From G965267335 sp965267335 (GTDB lineage: Bacteria > Bacteroidota > Bacteroidia > Cytophagales > JAAEPT01), in assembly GCA_965267335.1 (NCBI GenBank), contig OZ253953.1, positions 4,154,001 through 4,218,000 on the forward strand: a stretch of 64,000 nt of DNA, given 5' to 3'. Every line of letters starts with the position of its first letter. Positions within the stretch are counted from its first letter, which is position 1. Made by a program: the position numbers and the translations under genes. Positions 42,958 through 52,087 of the stretch are shown piece after piece. The notes under the pieces were generated by a model, which saw only the letters and a program-made list of their open reading frames with translations, was not told where the DNA came from and made no database searches.

Positions 42958-45048
42958 ATGAATAACGATAATAAAAAACCTAACCTTAATCCAAAAGGTA
43001 GAAAGCCTCAAAAATCCAACTTGCAAATGGTAATGATCCTGAGTTTGTTGGCTTTGGTGTTTTCGATAGCATACTACGCCAAAGATGACGTTCCAAAACT
43101 CGAAGATCAGAAGTTTTATGAACTGGCAAGAGAAGGAAAAATAGAAAACCCCATTGTCATTGTAAATAAGTCATATGCCGAAATAACGCTTAAGGATGGT
43201 GCTTCAGCTGGTGAAGGAACCAAAAAACGAAACAGACGAGGTCCGGATTTCAGGTATCAAATTCCTGATATGACTACTTTTCTGCAAAAAATAGGGAGTC
43301 TGAACGAAGAATTTGAAAAGAAGAAGCAGGTCTCCAAAATACTTTCAACCACCTCAGATAACCGTACCGACTTTACCAGTTACTTCATGCAGTACGGTCT
43401 CTTGATCATATTTATCTTCGCATTTTTCTACCTACTCAGGCGTATGGCTGGTGGTGGAGGTCCTGGCGGACAAATATTCAACATCGGAAAATCAAGAGCG
43501 ACTTTATTCGATGCCGAAAATAAGGTAAAAATCACCTTCTCCGATGTAGCAGGGCTCGATGAGGCCAAAGAGGAAGTAAAAGAGATCGTGGAATTCCTTA
43601 AACAACCTTCTAAATTCACGAAGCTGGGCGGTAAAATTCCTAAGGGTGCCCTTCTTGTAGGCCCTCCCGGTACAGGAAAAACATTATTGGCTAAAGCTGT
43701 TGCTGGTGAAGCCGCAGTTCCTTTCTATACACTATCCGGTTCTGACTTTGTAGAAATGTTTGTCGGAGTGGGTGCTGCACGTGTAAGAGACTTATTTAAA
43801 ACAGCTAAAGAAAAGGCACCTTGCATCATCTTTATCGATGAGATTGATGCCATTGGCCGATCACGAGGCAGAGGACAGATGCCAGGCAGTAATGATGAAA
43901 GAGAAAATACACTTAACTCGTTGCTCGTTGAAATGGACGGTTTTGCCACTGACTCGGGAATTATCATATTGGCAGCGACCAACCGACCTGATGTTCTTGA
44001 TCAGGCCTTATTACGTCCCGGACGATTTGACAGACAGATCAGCATTGACAAGCCAGACATCGTTGGTCGGGAAGCGATATTCAAAGTGCACCTGAAGCCA
44101 TTGAAGTTACACCAGGATGTAAACCCTAAAAACCTGGCCGCTCAGACACCTGGGTTTGCAGGAGCTGAAATTGCCAACGTATGTAACGAAGCTGCGCTAA
44201 TTGCCGCCAGAAAAAATAAGGAAAGTGTAGATATGAAAGATTTTCAAGATGCTATTGACCGGGTAATCGGTGGTCTTGAAAAGAAAAACAAAATCATTTC
44301 TCCTGAAGAAAAGAAAATTGTTGCCTACCATGAAGCCGGACATGCTGTAGCAGGCTGGTTCCTGGAGCACGCAGATCCTTTGGTGAAAGTAAGTATCGTA
44401 CCTCGTGGTGTCGCAGCCCTTGGTTACGCTCAGTACCTTCCAAAAGAACAGTTCCTATACCAAACGGAACAACTCATGGACGAAATGTGCATGACACTCG
44501 GAGGTAGAGCTGCTGAAGAAATCATTTTCGGTAAAATTTCTACTGGTGCCCTGAGCGACCTGGAAAGAGTAACTAAGATGGCTTACAGTATCGTTACCGT
44601 ATATGGTATGAACGATAAAATTGGTAATATCTCATTCTATGACTCCAAGCAGTCAGAATATCAATTCAACAAACCCTATTCCGAGGCAACTGCAAAATTG
44701 ATTGACGAAGAGGTTCATAAGATCGTTGAAGGAGCATTTGAACGAGTTAAAAAACTATTAAGCGACAAGAAAAAAGAACTTGAGACAGTGGCACAAGAAC
44801 TACTGGAAAAAGAAATTATCTTCCAGGCAGACCTTGAGACTTTGATCGGTAAGAGACCATTTGATCGCCAGACCAACTATCAGGCATATACTCAAGGTCC
44901 AAACAATGGGACTGCTCCAGCACCGGAGTCTGACTTAAAAGCAGAAAGCAAACCAGAAGATCAACCGGAAGAAAAGCCTGAAACACCTCCTGTTTCTGAG
45001 AATCTGGCACCTCCAACCGATCCGGAAGGTCCAAAAGATAAAGAATAA
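42958..45048 (+). CDS. ftsH: ATP-dependent zinc metalloprotease FtsH
   Basis: 696 residues. Membrane-bound AAA+ protease that degrades misfolded membrane and regulatory proteins. Two transmembrane helices flank a periplasmic domain (MVMILSLLALVFSIAYYA; FMQYGLLIIFIFAFFYLLRR). The AAA module has Walker A GPPGTGKT, Walker B IIFIDEID and SRH ATNRPDVLDQALLRPGRFDR. The protease has the zinc motif HEAGH. The last ~60 residues are a Pro/Glu-rich disordered tail typical of Bacteroidota FtsH. Lies between rsfS and lpxH; a 12-base-pair hairpin follows the stop. Confidence 0.96.
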   Translation: MNNDNKKPNLNPKGRKPQKSNLQMVMILSLLALVFSIAYYAKDDVPKLEDQKFYELAREGKIENPIVIVNKSYAEITLKDGASAGEGTKKRNRRGPDFRYQIPDMTTFLQKIGSLNEEFEKKKQVSKILSTTSDNRTDFTSYFMQYGLLIIFIFAFFYLLRRMAGGGGPGGQIFNIGKSRATLFDAENKVKITFSDVAGLDEAKEEVKEIVEFLKQPSKFTKLGGKIPKGALLVGPPGTGKTLLAKAVAGEAAVPFYTLSGSDFVEMFVGVGAARVRDLFKTAKEKAPCIIFIDEIDAIGRSRGRGQMPGSNDERENTLNSLLVEMDGFATDSGIIILAATNRPDVLDQALLRPGRFDRQISIDKPDIVGREAIFKVHLKPLKLHQDVNPKNLAAQTPGFAGAEIANVCNEAALIAARKNKESVDMKDFQDAIDRVIGGLEKKNKIISPEEKKIVAYHEAGHAVAGWFLEHADPLVKVSIVPRGVAALGYAQYLPKEQFLYQTEQLMDEMCMTLGGRAAEEIIFGKISTGALSDLERVTKMAYSIVTVYGMNDKIGNISFYDSKQSEYQFNKPYSEATAKLIDEEVHKIVEGAFERVKKLLSDKKKELETVAQELLEKEIIFQADLETLIGKRPFDRQTNYQAYTQGPNNGTAPAPESDLKAESKPEDQPEEKPETPPVSENLAPPTDPEGPKDKE

Positions 45049-45058
45049 AATCCCTAAA

Positions 45059-45089
45059 GGCATCGTTCTGAATATAACAGAGCGATGCC
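45059..45089 (+). terminator. Perfect-type hairpin between ftsH and lpxH
   Basis: GGCATCGTTCTG and CAGAGCGATGCC form a 12-base-pair stem (one G-T) over the loop AATATAA, starting 10 bases after the ftsH stop and ending 9 bases before the lpxH ATG. No T-run follows, so it may lower lpxH expression, protect the ftsH mRNA end or act as a weak terminator. Confidence 0.5.
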
Positions 45090-45098
45090 CTGACAGGT

Positions 45099-45872
45099 AT
45101 GTCTATCAATATTCAAATAAAGCCGGGACAAAAAATTTATTTCGCCTCAGACTTCCACTTAGGTGTTCCGGATGACCAATCAAGCCTGGAAAGAGAAAAA
45201 AAGATCGTTCGTTGGCTCAATCAATGCCAACCCGATATGGCGGCTTTGTTCCTGGTTGGAGATATCTTTGACTTCTGGTTTGAGTACCGTCAGGCAATCC
45301 CGAAAGGATTCATCAGGCTGCAGGGCAAACTCGCAGAAATCAGTGATTCGGGTATTCCCATTTATTTTTTCAGAGGTAACCATGACATGTGGATGTTTGA
45401 CTACTTCAAAAAAGAACTCGATATCACAATCTATAGCAAGCCACAGGTAATAGAGTCCTCAGGAAAGAAAATTTACATACACCATGGCGATGGTCTGGGG
45501 CCATTTGATAAAACATATAAGTTCCTGAAATTCTTCTTCAGAAGCGCGGTATGCCAATGGCTCTTCGCCAGACTTCACCCCAATCTCGGTATTGGAATGG
45601 CCAAGTTCTTTTCGAAAAGAAGCCGTATCGGCAACAATAAAAAGAAGGAGGAATACCTGGGAGAAAAGGAATGGTTATTGCAGTACAGCAAAGACATTGA
45701 AAAAGACAGTCACCACGATTACTATGTGTATGGCCACAGGCATTTACCACTAGAGTTGGATGTCTCCGACAACAGCAAATACATCAACCTGGGTGAATGG
45801 GTCAACTATACTACTTATGGTGAATTCGATGGTGAGCAACTTCGACTCAAAGAATTTGAAAAAACTGAATAA
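45099..45872 (+). CDS. lpxH: UDP-2,3-diacylglucosamine diphosphatase (LpxH-type)
   Basis: 257 residues of the calcineurin-like phosphoesterase fold. It cleaves UDP-2,3-diacylglucosamine to lipid X in lipid A synthesis at the inner membrane. Metal-binding motifs are in order: SDFHLGV, GDIFDFWFEYR, GNHDMW, HHGDGLGP and YGHRHLP. The insert ARLHPNLGIGMAKFFSKRSR corresponds to the substrate-binding lid. It follows ftsH by 50 bases across a strong hairpin; the next gene overlaps its 3' end. Confidence 0.92.
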   Translation: MSINIQIKPGQKIYFASDFHLGVPDDQSSLEREKKIVRWLNQCQPDMAALFLVGDIFDFWFEYRQAIPKGFIRLQGKLAEISDSGIPIYFFRGNHDMWMFDYFKKELDITIYSKPQVIESSGKKIYIHHGDGLGPFDKTYKFLKFFFRSAVCQWLFARLHPNLGIGMAKFFSKRSRIGNNKKKEEYLGEKEWLLQYSKDIEKDSHHDYYVYGHRHLPLELDVSDNSKYINLGEWVNYTTYGEFDGEQLRLKEFEKTE

Positions 45873-46671
45873 CATATTATTCATTACCAGCCTGGTGATC
45901 ATCAACCTCGCTTTTATCAACGGGAATCCACAACTTCAAAAGTCCGTTGATCTCAATTTCAAAACGACTATGGCTTCAACAGACCGGGATGGAAATATTT
46001 ATCTGGTCACGAACGAAGATGATATTTATAAATTTGACAAAAACGGCAAAAAACTGTTAGTCTACTCCCCACAGAAAATGGCTGAAACCAGCTTATTTGA
46101 AGCCTGGAACTCAATAAGTCTAATTTTGTTTTATAAAGACTTTCAGGAATACACCTTACTCGATCGCTTCCTGACATTTAAGTCCTCGGGGACGGTAGAT
46201 CAACAGGTCATCGGCTTTGCCAGAGTGATGACTTTGGCTAGTGATAATAACCTTTGGCTAATTGATGATACCGATTTCAGCCTCAAAAAATATGATCTCA
46301 CTTTCAAAAACCTGAAAGTCCATACAGCACTCGACTTAATTCTTGACCCAAAGGACTATGACATTACCTTCATCCGGGAATATCACAACAATGTGTATGT
46401 GTTGGACAATAAGAACGGAGTATTGGTTTTTGACAACCTCGGTAATTACAAAAGAACTTTGGGCCTGAAAGGACTTGATCATATCGGATTCCACAATGAC
46501 CGGATGTACTATGCGCAACAGGACAGCCTCACACTGTTTAATCTTTACGACCAAAGCGTAAAGAGCTTTACAATAGAAGGGATGCACCCTAAAGACCCGG
46601 TGATTATCAACTCCGGGAAGATATACCATGTAAGTGGTAAAGCACTCAATATTTATAGTATGGAGGAGTAA
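45829..46671 (+). CDS. Secreted or anchored propeller-like protein, unknown function
   Basis: 280 residues from ATG 45829, which overlaps lpxH by 44 bases; a TTG at 45856 would overlap less and is also possible. An N-terminal hydrophobic segment (NNILFITSLVIINLAFINGN) acts as signal or anchor. The rest is a series of ~40-residue beta-type repeats (MASTDRDGNIYLVTNEDDIY, NLWLIDDTDFSLKKYDL, NNVYVLDNKNGVLVFDN), suggesting an NHL/beta-propeller fold. Probably co-transcribed with lpxH and perhaps an envelope factor. It converges on the pspC gene, with four bases between stops. Confidence 0.65.
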   Translation: MVSNFDSKNLKKLNNILFITSLVIINLAFINGNPQLQKSVDLNFKTTMASTDRDGNIYLVTNEDDIYKFDKNGKKLLVYSPQKMAETSLFEAWNSISLILFYKDFQEYTLLDRFLTFKSSGTVDQQVIGFARVMTLASDNNLWLIDDTDFSLKKYDLTFKNLKVHTALDLILDPKDYDITFIREYHNNVYVLDNKNGVLVFDNLGNYKRTLGLKGLDHIGFHNDRMYYAQQDSLTLFNLYDQSVKSFTIEGMHPKDPVIINSGKIYHVSGKALNIYSMEE

Positions 46672-46675
46672 TCAG

Positions 46676-48133
46676 CTACAAACTCACGTAACTTTTGCTC
46701 TCTGCCTCACTACGGTATTCCGGAAAAATACGTTTGATTTTTGAATCCAATGTTACGGTCTTACCAGCTGGTACTTTTAGTGTTACCAGAATATTTTGAC
46801 ACCTCCAACTGTCGGTTTTATCCATTTGAAAGTATGGCGATAGTTCGAGGATATTCTCCCCTTCCTTGATATCAAATTGTATTTTCTCAGCCCTTTCAAT
46901 TGCCTCCTGCTCTGAAATCCCATATGCCGATCTGGATACGACTAGTTCGTAGGATTCAGAAGATTCGTTTTCTACAATTTTAAGTCTAGGGTAGCCAAGT
47001 ACCAGTTCATCTCCTTTGACCTTTAGTAATTCAATGGACCAAAGATGATTGTAGTTAATGCTATTCGAAAACAGATCGTCATCTCTCAAAGTGAGATAAA
47101 CGTTATTTCCGGTCACCTTATTCATCGTATGAACTTCCTCCGTCACCGACCATGACATAAACTCTCTTCCCACCTTTATACTCATAACCACACAAATGAC
47201 AAACGAGAATGTCCACACAATACTTAGTGTCATTACAAGTTTTATGACATTTCCCTTCATGTTGAATATAAACTTGAAACCAAGCCAGATCATACCAATC
47301 AATGGCAATATCAAAAAGAAGGAAATACCAACCAACATTATGTTTGCTTCTATCTCGGAGTGAAACAGAATACTTATGATGTCTTGAAAAGTATATGGCA
47401 TACGATCACCATATAGGGGTAAAATACCAGTATCTCCAAAAACAAATATAAATAGTACCGCTACGCTGAAGAGGGTTAAAAACAAGATACCTAAGCCAAT
47501 CATCGTTGAAAAACGATCAATAAAAGAACGTATAGGTTTTTCAACCTTATTCTTAATGGACCTGGCCTTTGATCCGATACCAGAGAATGAATCATCATTC
47601 TTAAGGCTCTGAAACCGCTCTTTCAAGGTACTAAACCGAAATTCTTCTCCTTGCATAGAAGCCTTGTCTGCGGAAGTCTCGGCCTTCGGTATTAACAGCC
47701 AGAGGAAAATATAGATTGGAGCACCAACACCAATCAACAGTAAAAAAATGAACATTACCCGAACCGTGACGACAGCCAAACCAAAATATGCGGCCAGACC
47801 AGAAGCCACTCCCCCAAAGACTTTATCGTCCGGATTTCTATAAACCTTCTTGTTGGATTCGTTTTCAAATTGAGATTCCGACTCGATTTCAAGAATTTGC
47901 TCCAAAGTCCCTATGGTATCGATGATCCTGCGAATGTCATCAACTGTAACCAAAGACTCCTTTTTACCAACCCTTTCGGAAAGCAATTCGGCTATCCTCA
48001 ATTTCATATCCTCTATCACCTCACTACTTTCTCCATAATGGTTTATAAAACCACTCAGATAATTATCGAGTTCGAGCTTAGCCTCATCATTAATCTTAAA
48101 AATTGTCCCACCTAGATTTATAGTCGTTTCCAT
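46676..48133 (-). CDS. PspC-domain membrane protein
   Basis: 485 residues from ATG 48133 (METTINLGGTIFKINDEA); an alternative upstream start at 48166 would overlap the padR gene. Residues ~1-95 form a soluble helical HAAS-like domain. The PspC domain follows (VYRNPDDKVFGGVASGLAAY, then ITVRVMFIF-like helix and FLWLLIP). Further helices (MIGLGILFLTLFSVAVLFIF, ISFFLILPLIGMIWLGFKFI, LSIVWTFSFVICVVMSI) precede a periplasmic C-terminal domain of ~150 residues. PspC proteins take part in envelope stress control. The start is four bases after the padR stop, so they form one operon. Confidence 0.85.
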   Translation of the reverse strand: METTINLGGTIFKINDEAKLELDNYLSGFINHYGESSEVIEDMKLRIAELLSERVGKKESLVTVDDIRRIIDTIGTLEQILEIESESQFENESNKKVYRNPDDKVFGGVASGLAAYFGLAVVTVRVMFIFLLLIGVGAPIYIFLWLLIPKAETSADKASMQGEEFRFSTLKERFQSLKNDDSFSGIGSKARSIKNKVEKPIRSFIDRFSTMIGLGILFLTLFSVAVLFIFVFGDTGILPLYGDRMPYTFQDIISILFHSEIEANIMLVGISFFLILPLIGMIWLGFKFIFNMKGNVIKLVMTLSIVWTFSFVICVVMSIKVGREFMSWSVTEEVHTMNKVTGNNVYLTLRDDDLFSNSINYNHLWSIELLKVKGDELVLGYPRLKIVENESSESYELVVSRSAYGISEQEAIERAEKIQFDIKEGENILELSPYFQMDKTDSWRCQNILVTLKVPAGKTVTLDSKIKRIFPEYRSEAESKSYVSL

Positions 48134-48137
48134 AATT

Positions 48138-48461
48138 TCAATCAGTTGCTTTTGATACCGCATCAACCAAAGCTTCCCACGTAATTGTTAGTTCTTTTAA
48201 CATCTTTTTACCTGAATCCGTAAGCTTAAAATACTTTCTGGGAGGTCCTGATGTGGATTCTTCCCACCTGTACTCAAGCAATCCACCGTTCTTTAATCGA
48301 GTTAATAGCGGGTAGATAGTTCCTTCTACTACCAGTAGATCAGATTTTTTTAATTCCTCCAAAATTTCGGAAGGATAAGCCTCCTTCTTTTTCAGAATTG
48401 ATAGGATACATAACTCAAGTACCCCCTTCTTCATTTGCGCTTTGGTGTTTTCTATATTCAA
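48138..48461 (-). CDS. PadR-family transcriptional regulator
   Basis: 107 residues, small PadR type: MNIENTKAQMKKGVLELCIL, winged helix with EGTIYPLLTRLKNGGLLEYR and ESTSGPPRKYFKLTDSG. It most likely represses its own operon with the PspC gene that follows after four bases. The start is TTG at 48461, supported by conservation of the NIENTKAQM N-terminus in relatives. A -7-like TATCTTTG lies just eight bases upstream, so the message would be nearly leaderless. Confidence 0.9.
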   Translation of the reverse strand: MNIENTKAQMKKGVLELCILSILKKKEAYPSEILEELKKSDLLVVEGTIYPLLTRLKNGGLLEYRWEESTSGPPRKYFKLTDSGKKMLKELTITWEALVDAVSKATD

Positions 48462-48468
48462 TGCATAA

Positions 48469-48500
48469 CAAAGATATAAATATTATTCAGTACTATGCAA
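48469..48500 (-). promoter_or_regulatory. Candidate promoter of the padR-pspC operon
   Basis: On the minus strand TTG (48500-48498), 21 bases, then TATCTTTG (48476-48469), an exact TAnnTTTG. Transcription would begin at or next to the TTG start codon, which is unusual and leaves the call open. Confidence 0.4.
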
Positions 48501-48572
48501 TACATAATACTAAAAATACTGAAAGATTGTTTTTATTATATTTACCCGGAGCAAACGAAAAACCCAATTCAA

Positions 48573-49130
48573 ATGAAAAACATCAAACTACTTTCTCTCG
48601 CCTTATTTGTTTCACTACTCTGCTCATGTGGCAGCGAACCCAAGGAACCTACTTTCGAAGAAAAAGCATCAGAAGCCATAGCCAAGCACCTTTCAGCTGA
48701 CAGCGTATCAGATTTTCAGATTCTTGACACCCTTACTGTATCAACACTGGATACTTTAAAATCACAGGTAGAAAAATCCAAAATGATTGCTGACAGCCAG
48801 GTCGTAAGACTACCAAAATCCATTGAAGCGACTAAGCTCAGAATTGAAGAAGCACAAAAGAACAAAGATGAGGCAACCAGCTCCCTGTTTGCCGATAGCT
48901 ACGATATGATTCTTGAGCAAGAGAACGAAACGCTGGCAAGTTTTGAAACCACTCTTCAAAATGCAAAAGAATTAAAAGAAGCCTGCGAAGAAAATTTACG
49001 ATTTATTGAAACTGCTAAATCTAAAGCAGAAGGTGATATCGCCTATTTGAAAACGAAGGTCACTGTTGGTGATGAAACGAAATATTTCGCTTTAACTCCG
49101 AAACTAGAAATACTGAAGGAGTTGGAGTAG
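48573..49130 (+). CDS. Coiled-coil lipoprotein, unknown function
   Basis: 185 residues from ATG 48573, where a lipoprotein signal begins (MKNIKLLSLALFVSLLCSCG, modified cysteine C17 or C19). An upstream in-frame start at 48495 would hide the signal. The mature part is strongly helical and charged, with heptad-like stretches (IEATKLRIEEAQKNKDEATS, LKEACEENLRFIETAKSKAE). A domain reading VSDFQILDTLTVSTLDTLKS is near the start. Stands alone; a hairpin follows 19 bases after its stop. Confidence 0.7.
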   Translation: MKNIKLLSLALFVSLLCSCGSEPKEPTFEEKASEAIAKHLSADSVSDFQILDTLTVSTLDTLKSQVEKSKMIADSQVVRLPKSIEATKLRIEEAQKNKDEATSSLFADSYDMILEQENETLASFETTLQNAKELKEACEENLRFIETAKSKAEGDIAYLKTKVTVGDETKYFALTPKLEILKELE

Positions 49131-49148
49131 TTTATTTGCAACTATTAC

Positions 49149-49187
49149 CCCCTGACTTAGGACTAGTTGTTAGTCACGAGTCAGGGG
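49149..49187. terminator. Hairpin between convergent genes, likely bidirectional terminator
   Basis: Arms CCCCTGACT (49149-49157) and AGTCAGGGG (49179-49187) are perfect inverted repeats; inside, GACTA/TAGTC pairs as well. It sits between the stops of the lipoprotein gene and the DUF4328 gene. No clear T-run on either side. Confidence 0.55.
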
Positions 49188-49192
49188 ATTAG

Positions 49193-49966
49193 CTACCTCC
49201 TGCGGGCTCGCATCTGAGCCTGGGCCTGAACTTTTGCCACATGAGCCTTTGACTTTTCCATGGCAACTCTTCTCTGCTCTCTAGCCTCTTCCATGAGTTG
49301 ATCTTTATGTTCATAAACCTCAGATTCCATTTCCCTCACCTTTTTCATTAGATTAATAAGAAAAATTCCTGCAAGAGCTTGTAGACCTGTTCCTACTGCT
49401 ATAGCCAAAAGAGACATTGGCACACCGTCAATATTTCTTTCAGGGTCAATTGTTCGTGAGCCTATAGTTGATATTATAGAACCTGCAACCCATAACCCCC
49501 ACCATATCTGTACAGGGGATACACTTGCATTTTGGTTTGCATTCGGACTATTAATCTTAACTAATAGATGATTGTATCCTTTCCAGATTGATGCCATCAC
49601 TTTTGATGGAATATACCAGTTGGCAAAAGGAATAAACCAACCCCATGTAGCCATTGATCTACCTTGACTAAGGTCCGGAGCTCTGTACAGATGCAAGTTG
49701 TTGTATGATCTTTGAAACCAGTTGATAAATAGAATTCCATTCACTATATAAAAAACAAATTGTCCAACTGTGATGGCGGTCATGGACTCAGCCAAGGCAA
49801 GAAACATACCTGCTCCACTAAAATCAAAATTCCCTGATAGAGCCTGATTAAAACCGTTGTACAAAAAGAGCCAAATACCTGCGATTGCCAGATATCCGAC
49901 CATACTAAAAATAACAAAGCCTACGGCTGTTTTAAATCTCGAATTATTATCCTGTGGTTCAAGCAT
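49193..49966 (-). CDS. DUF4328-type membrane protein
   Basis: 257 residues. Five or so transmembrane helices; the central block WFQRSYNNLHLYRAPDLSQG followed by MATWGWFIPFANWYIPSKVM is the recognisable DUF4328 pattern (a WFiP-near-W motif between helices). The last ~45 residues are highly charged, basic and probably helical (VREMESEVYEHKDQLMEEAR to AQAQMRARRR), likely cytoplasmic. Function of the family is unknown. Single gene, convergent with the lipoprotein gene. Confidence 0.75.
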   Translation of the reverse strand: MLEPQDNNSRFKTAVGFVIFSMVGYLAIAGIWLFLYNGFNQALSGNFDFSGAGMFLALAESMTAITVGQFVFYIVNGILFINWFQRSYNNLHLYRAPDLSQGRSMATWGWFIPFANWYIPSKVMASIWKGYNHLLVKINSPNANQNASVSPVQIWWGLWVAGSIISTIGSRTIDPERNIDGVPMSLLAIAVGTGLQALAGIFLINLMKKVREMESEVYEHKDQLMEEAREQRRVAMEKSKAHVAKVQAQAQMRARRR

Positions 49967-50049
49967 TTTTATTCTAATGTCTTCTCTCTAAAATACAAGA
50001 TAGCAACAACTAGCAAAACGTTGCCTCAGGCTTAAACTATTATCACGAA

Positions 50050-51048
50050 TTAATTATTAATCTCTGTAATTGCCCTTTCAATAATAGGATCAACTCCTGT
50101 GGCTAATATGGCTGCGGGAGCACTTTCCAAAATATCGGGATAAACCCCGTGCTCTATATTAAAGCCATCTGGCATAGTCGCTATGGTCGATGAATAATTA
50201 AAATACCAACCATTGGGTAATTCAAATCCGGCCGGGACTCCACCGCCACCGCCTGTGGTATCTCCGATGACCGTCACATGAGGAATTGCTTTCATCATCG
50301 TTGTAAAATAATTAGCTGCGCTGTAGCACTTACGATTGACCAATACCATGGTTTTATCCGGAAATCTGGGTGAATCTAAATTGGGATAAATATAAACATC
50401 CTCAGGAGCTGTAAAATCACCATGTGCAGGACCATTCTTTGTCTGCGTGGTATAAACATGCGTCTTTTCCTTCACCATTCGCTCTGCTAACAAGATACCA
50501 TTGGCCGGATTACCTCCTTCATTATCTCGGATATCAAGTATCACACCTTTTAATCCACTAAATCGATTCAGAACATAGTCCAGCTGCTCGGAAGTGACGG
50601 TTGCTCCAAAAGAACCGTAATAGATATACCCGACAGAATCAATCACCTGATTCAGCAGGTAACCTGTAAACAGAAAATCATCACCCAAATATTCCTGTTC
50701 TACCACATCGAAATTGAAGTTGGGCGGTGCCTGCAGATAAGGAAAATACCGCGAAATATCGAATTCACTCCACAAATTCGTGTGACCGTCTTTTAGCACA
50801 TTCAACATTTCAGCCATTACACTGAATAGCTCCTCATCAGACATTCCATCGTACACCTGTGGTTGATATACCTCCTTAATTGAGTCCCAGTCGATTCCCT
50901 TGTACTCAAAAAATGAGTAGCGCTCATCCATTGTAGCCCAAAGGATTTCAAAATTCTCGGTAGCCGTGTTATCAGGATCTTTATCGATAAATATCTTCTC
51001 GCATGAAAAGAGTATCGGCACCAGTATTACAAGCAATAATCTTTTCAT
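50050..51048 (-). CDS. S41-family peptidase lipoprotein
   Basis: 332 residues. Lipobox ILFSC gives C16, so it is membrane-anchored in the envelope. An N-terminal helical domain (FEILWATMDERYSFFEYKGI) precedes the tail-specific-protease core: LKDGHTNLWS, GVILDIRDNEGGNPANGILL, and the probable nucleophile in NRKCYSAANYFTTMMKAIP. No PDZ domain is obvious between them; length is short for CtpA types. Members cleave C-terminal ends of proteins. The ATG overlaps the stop of the upstream gene by four bases, so the two are coupled. Confidence 0.88.
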   Translation of the reverse strand: MKRLLLVILVPILFSCEKIFIDKDPDNTATENFEILWATMDERYSFFEYKGIDWDSIKEVYQPQVYDGMSDEELFSVMAEMLNVLKDGHTNLWSEFDISRYFPYLQAPPNFNFDVVEQEYLGDDFLFTGYLLNQVIDSVGYIYYGSFGATVTSEQLDYVLNRFSGLKGVILDIRDNEGGNPANGILLAERMVKEKTHVYTTQTKNGPAHGDFTAPEDVYIYPNLDSPRFPDKTMVLVNRKCYSAANYFTTMMKAIPHVTVIGDTTGGGGGVPAGFELPNGWYFNYSSTIATMPDGFNIEHGVYPDILESAPAAILATGVDPIIERAITEINN

Positions 51049-51878
51049 CAGATAGCAACTTTAAAGCTCAACATAAAACCATGCTCCGCTGACTGTACTA
51101 AATGCGGATGCGTAATCGCATAGAAATCCCAGAAATAGGTCAAACCTAATCGGCTACCCCATTTTGTCGCATAGGACAAATTCAGCTGTGACTTTACCCT
51201 TGGGGTTTTGAACAGATGCCCGATCCTTCCCTCTTCAAACAAATCATTGAAAAACCCGGTATTGGGATTGATGAAATCCGGAACGCCTGTATATGGTTCT
51301 CTGATATTGTACATCATTACTGGCAGCATAAGATCATAACTAAGCAGCATATCCTTTTTGAGTAATTTCAACCCTCGGACAGCCCTGGCTTTCAGGTAAA
51401 CACCGAAAATCTGATCCCAACTGATCGCGCTATTATCCCAACGGGTATTATACCGCACGTTAGTCATAGATGATGCCCTTCCTCCTAGTAAAACCTTGTA
51501 CTTGCCGACCTCTTTAAACTCATGTAAATAATCATACCCGAGTTCGAACCGATATAAGCTGGCTGCCGGTTGCTTAAATCTGCTTCCAAAACTAACCTGT
51601 GGAGCAAATTGGGAGGTCTTCACCCGACCAATCACCCCATGCAGAAAAAACTCTTGTTGGTGTTTGCCTTTATACTTGTAGAAAGAAAGATCATAGCCAA
51701 AGTTACCTCCTGTATATGCCACCGGAGAATTCATATCATCCTTTACGATATCTACTTTATCTCCAAGCTCTATAATCAGGAAACGGTCCTTTAGCTCAGG
51801 TTTAGTTTTGCTGAGCGTATCTTCCTGAGCAAATGCCTGTGATGTAACCAGAAAGACCCCAAATAGTATTCTCTTCAT
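51048..51878 (-). CDS. Putative outer-membrane beta-barrel protein
   Basis: 276 residues from ATG 51878 (MKRILFGVFLVTSQAFAQ, signal peptide); an upstream start at 51926 would add 16 residues before the signal. The mature part has alternating aromatic strands (YRFELGYDYLHEFKEVGKYK, SQLNLSYATKWGSRLGLTYF, ending FMLSFKVAI) suggesting a small beta-barrel. No named family recognised. Its stop overlaps the S41 protease start (ATGA), which hints that the barrel and the protease work together. Confidence 0.65.
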   Translation of the reverse strand: MKRILFGVFLVTSQAFAQEDTLSKTKPELKDRFLIIELGDKVDIVKDDMNSPVAYTGGNFGYDLSFYKYKGKHQQEFFLHGVIGRVKTSQFAPQVSFGSRFKQPAASLYRFELGYDYLHEFKEVGKYKVLLGGRASSMTNVRYNTRWDNSAISWDQIFGVYLKARAVRGLKLLKKDMLLSYDLMLPVMMYNIREPYTGVPDFINPNTGFFNDLFEEGRIGHLFKTPRVKSQLNLSYATKWGSRLGLTYFWDFYAITHPHLVQSAEHGFMLSFKVAI

Positions 51879-52087
51879 GTTTTTTACATATGTGAGCTGA
51901 AATCGAAATGCTACCTTTAAAGACAAAATACCTTTGAAATAGTTACACTTCTAAAGAATTAATTATAGCTCAAATTAGGGTTATGACCAACTCAGTTGTT
52001 TTAATTAAACAACTAAGTATCAAAATCATGATATTATTTTTTATTGTATTCGGAAAAAAGAAAAGTCACAAAATAATTCTTGCGTAT

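Noticed and set aside
51994..52014. AGTTGTTT/AAACAACT inverted repeat as a terminator
   Set aside because: Pure AT-rich stem, no T-run in either direction and distant from the gene ends; may be chance in AT-rich DNA.
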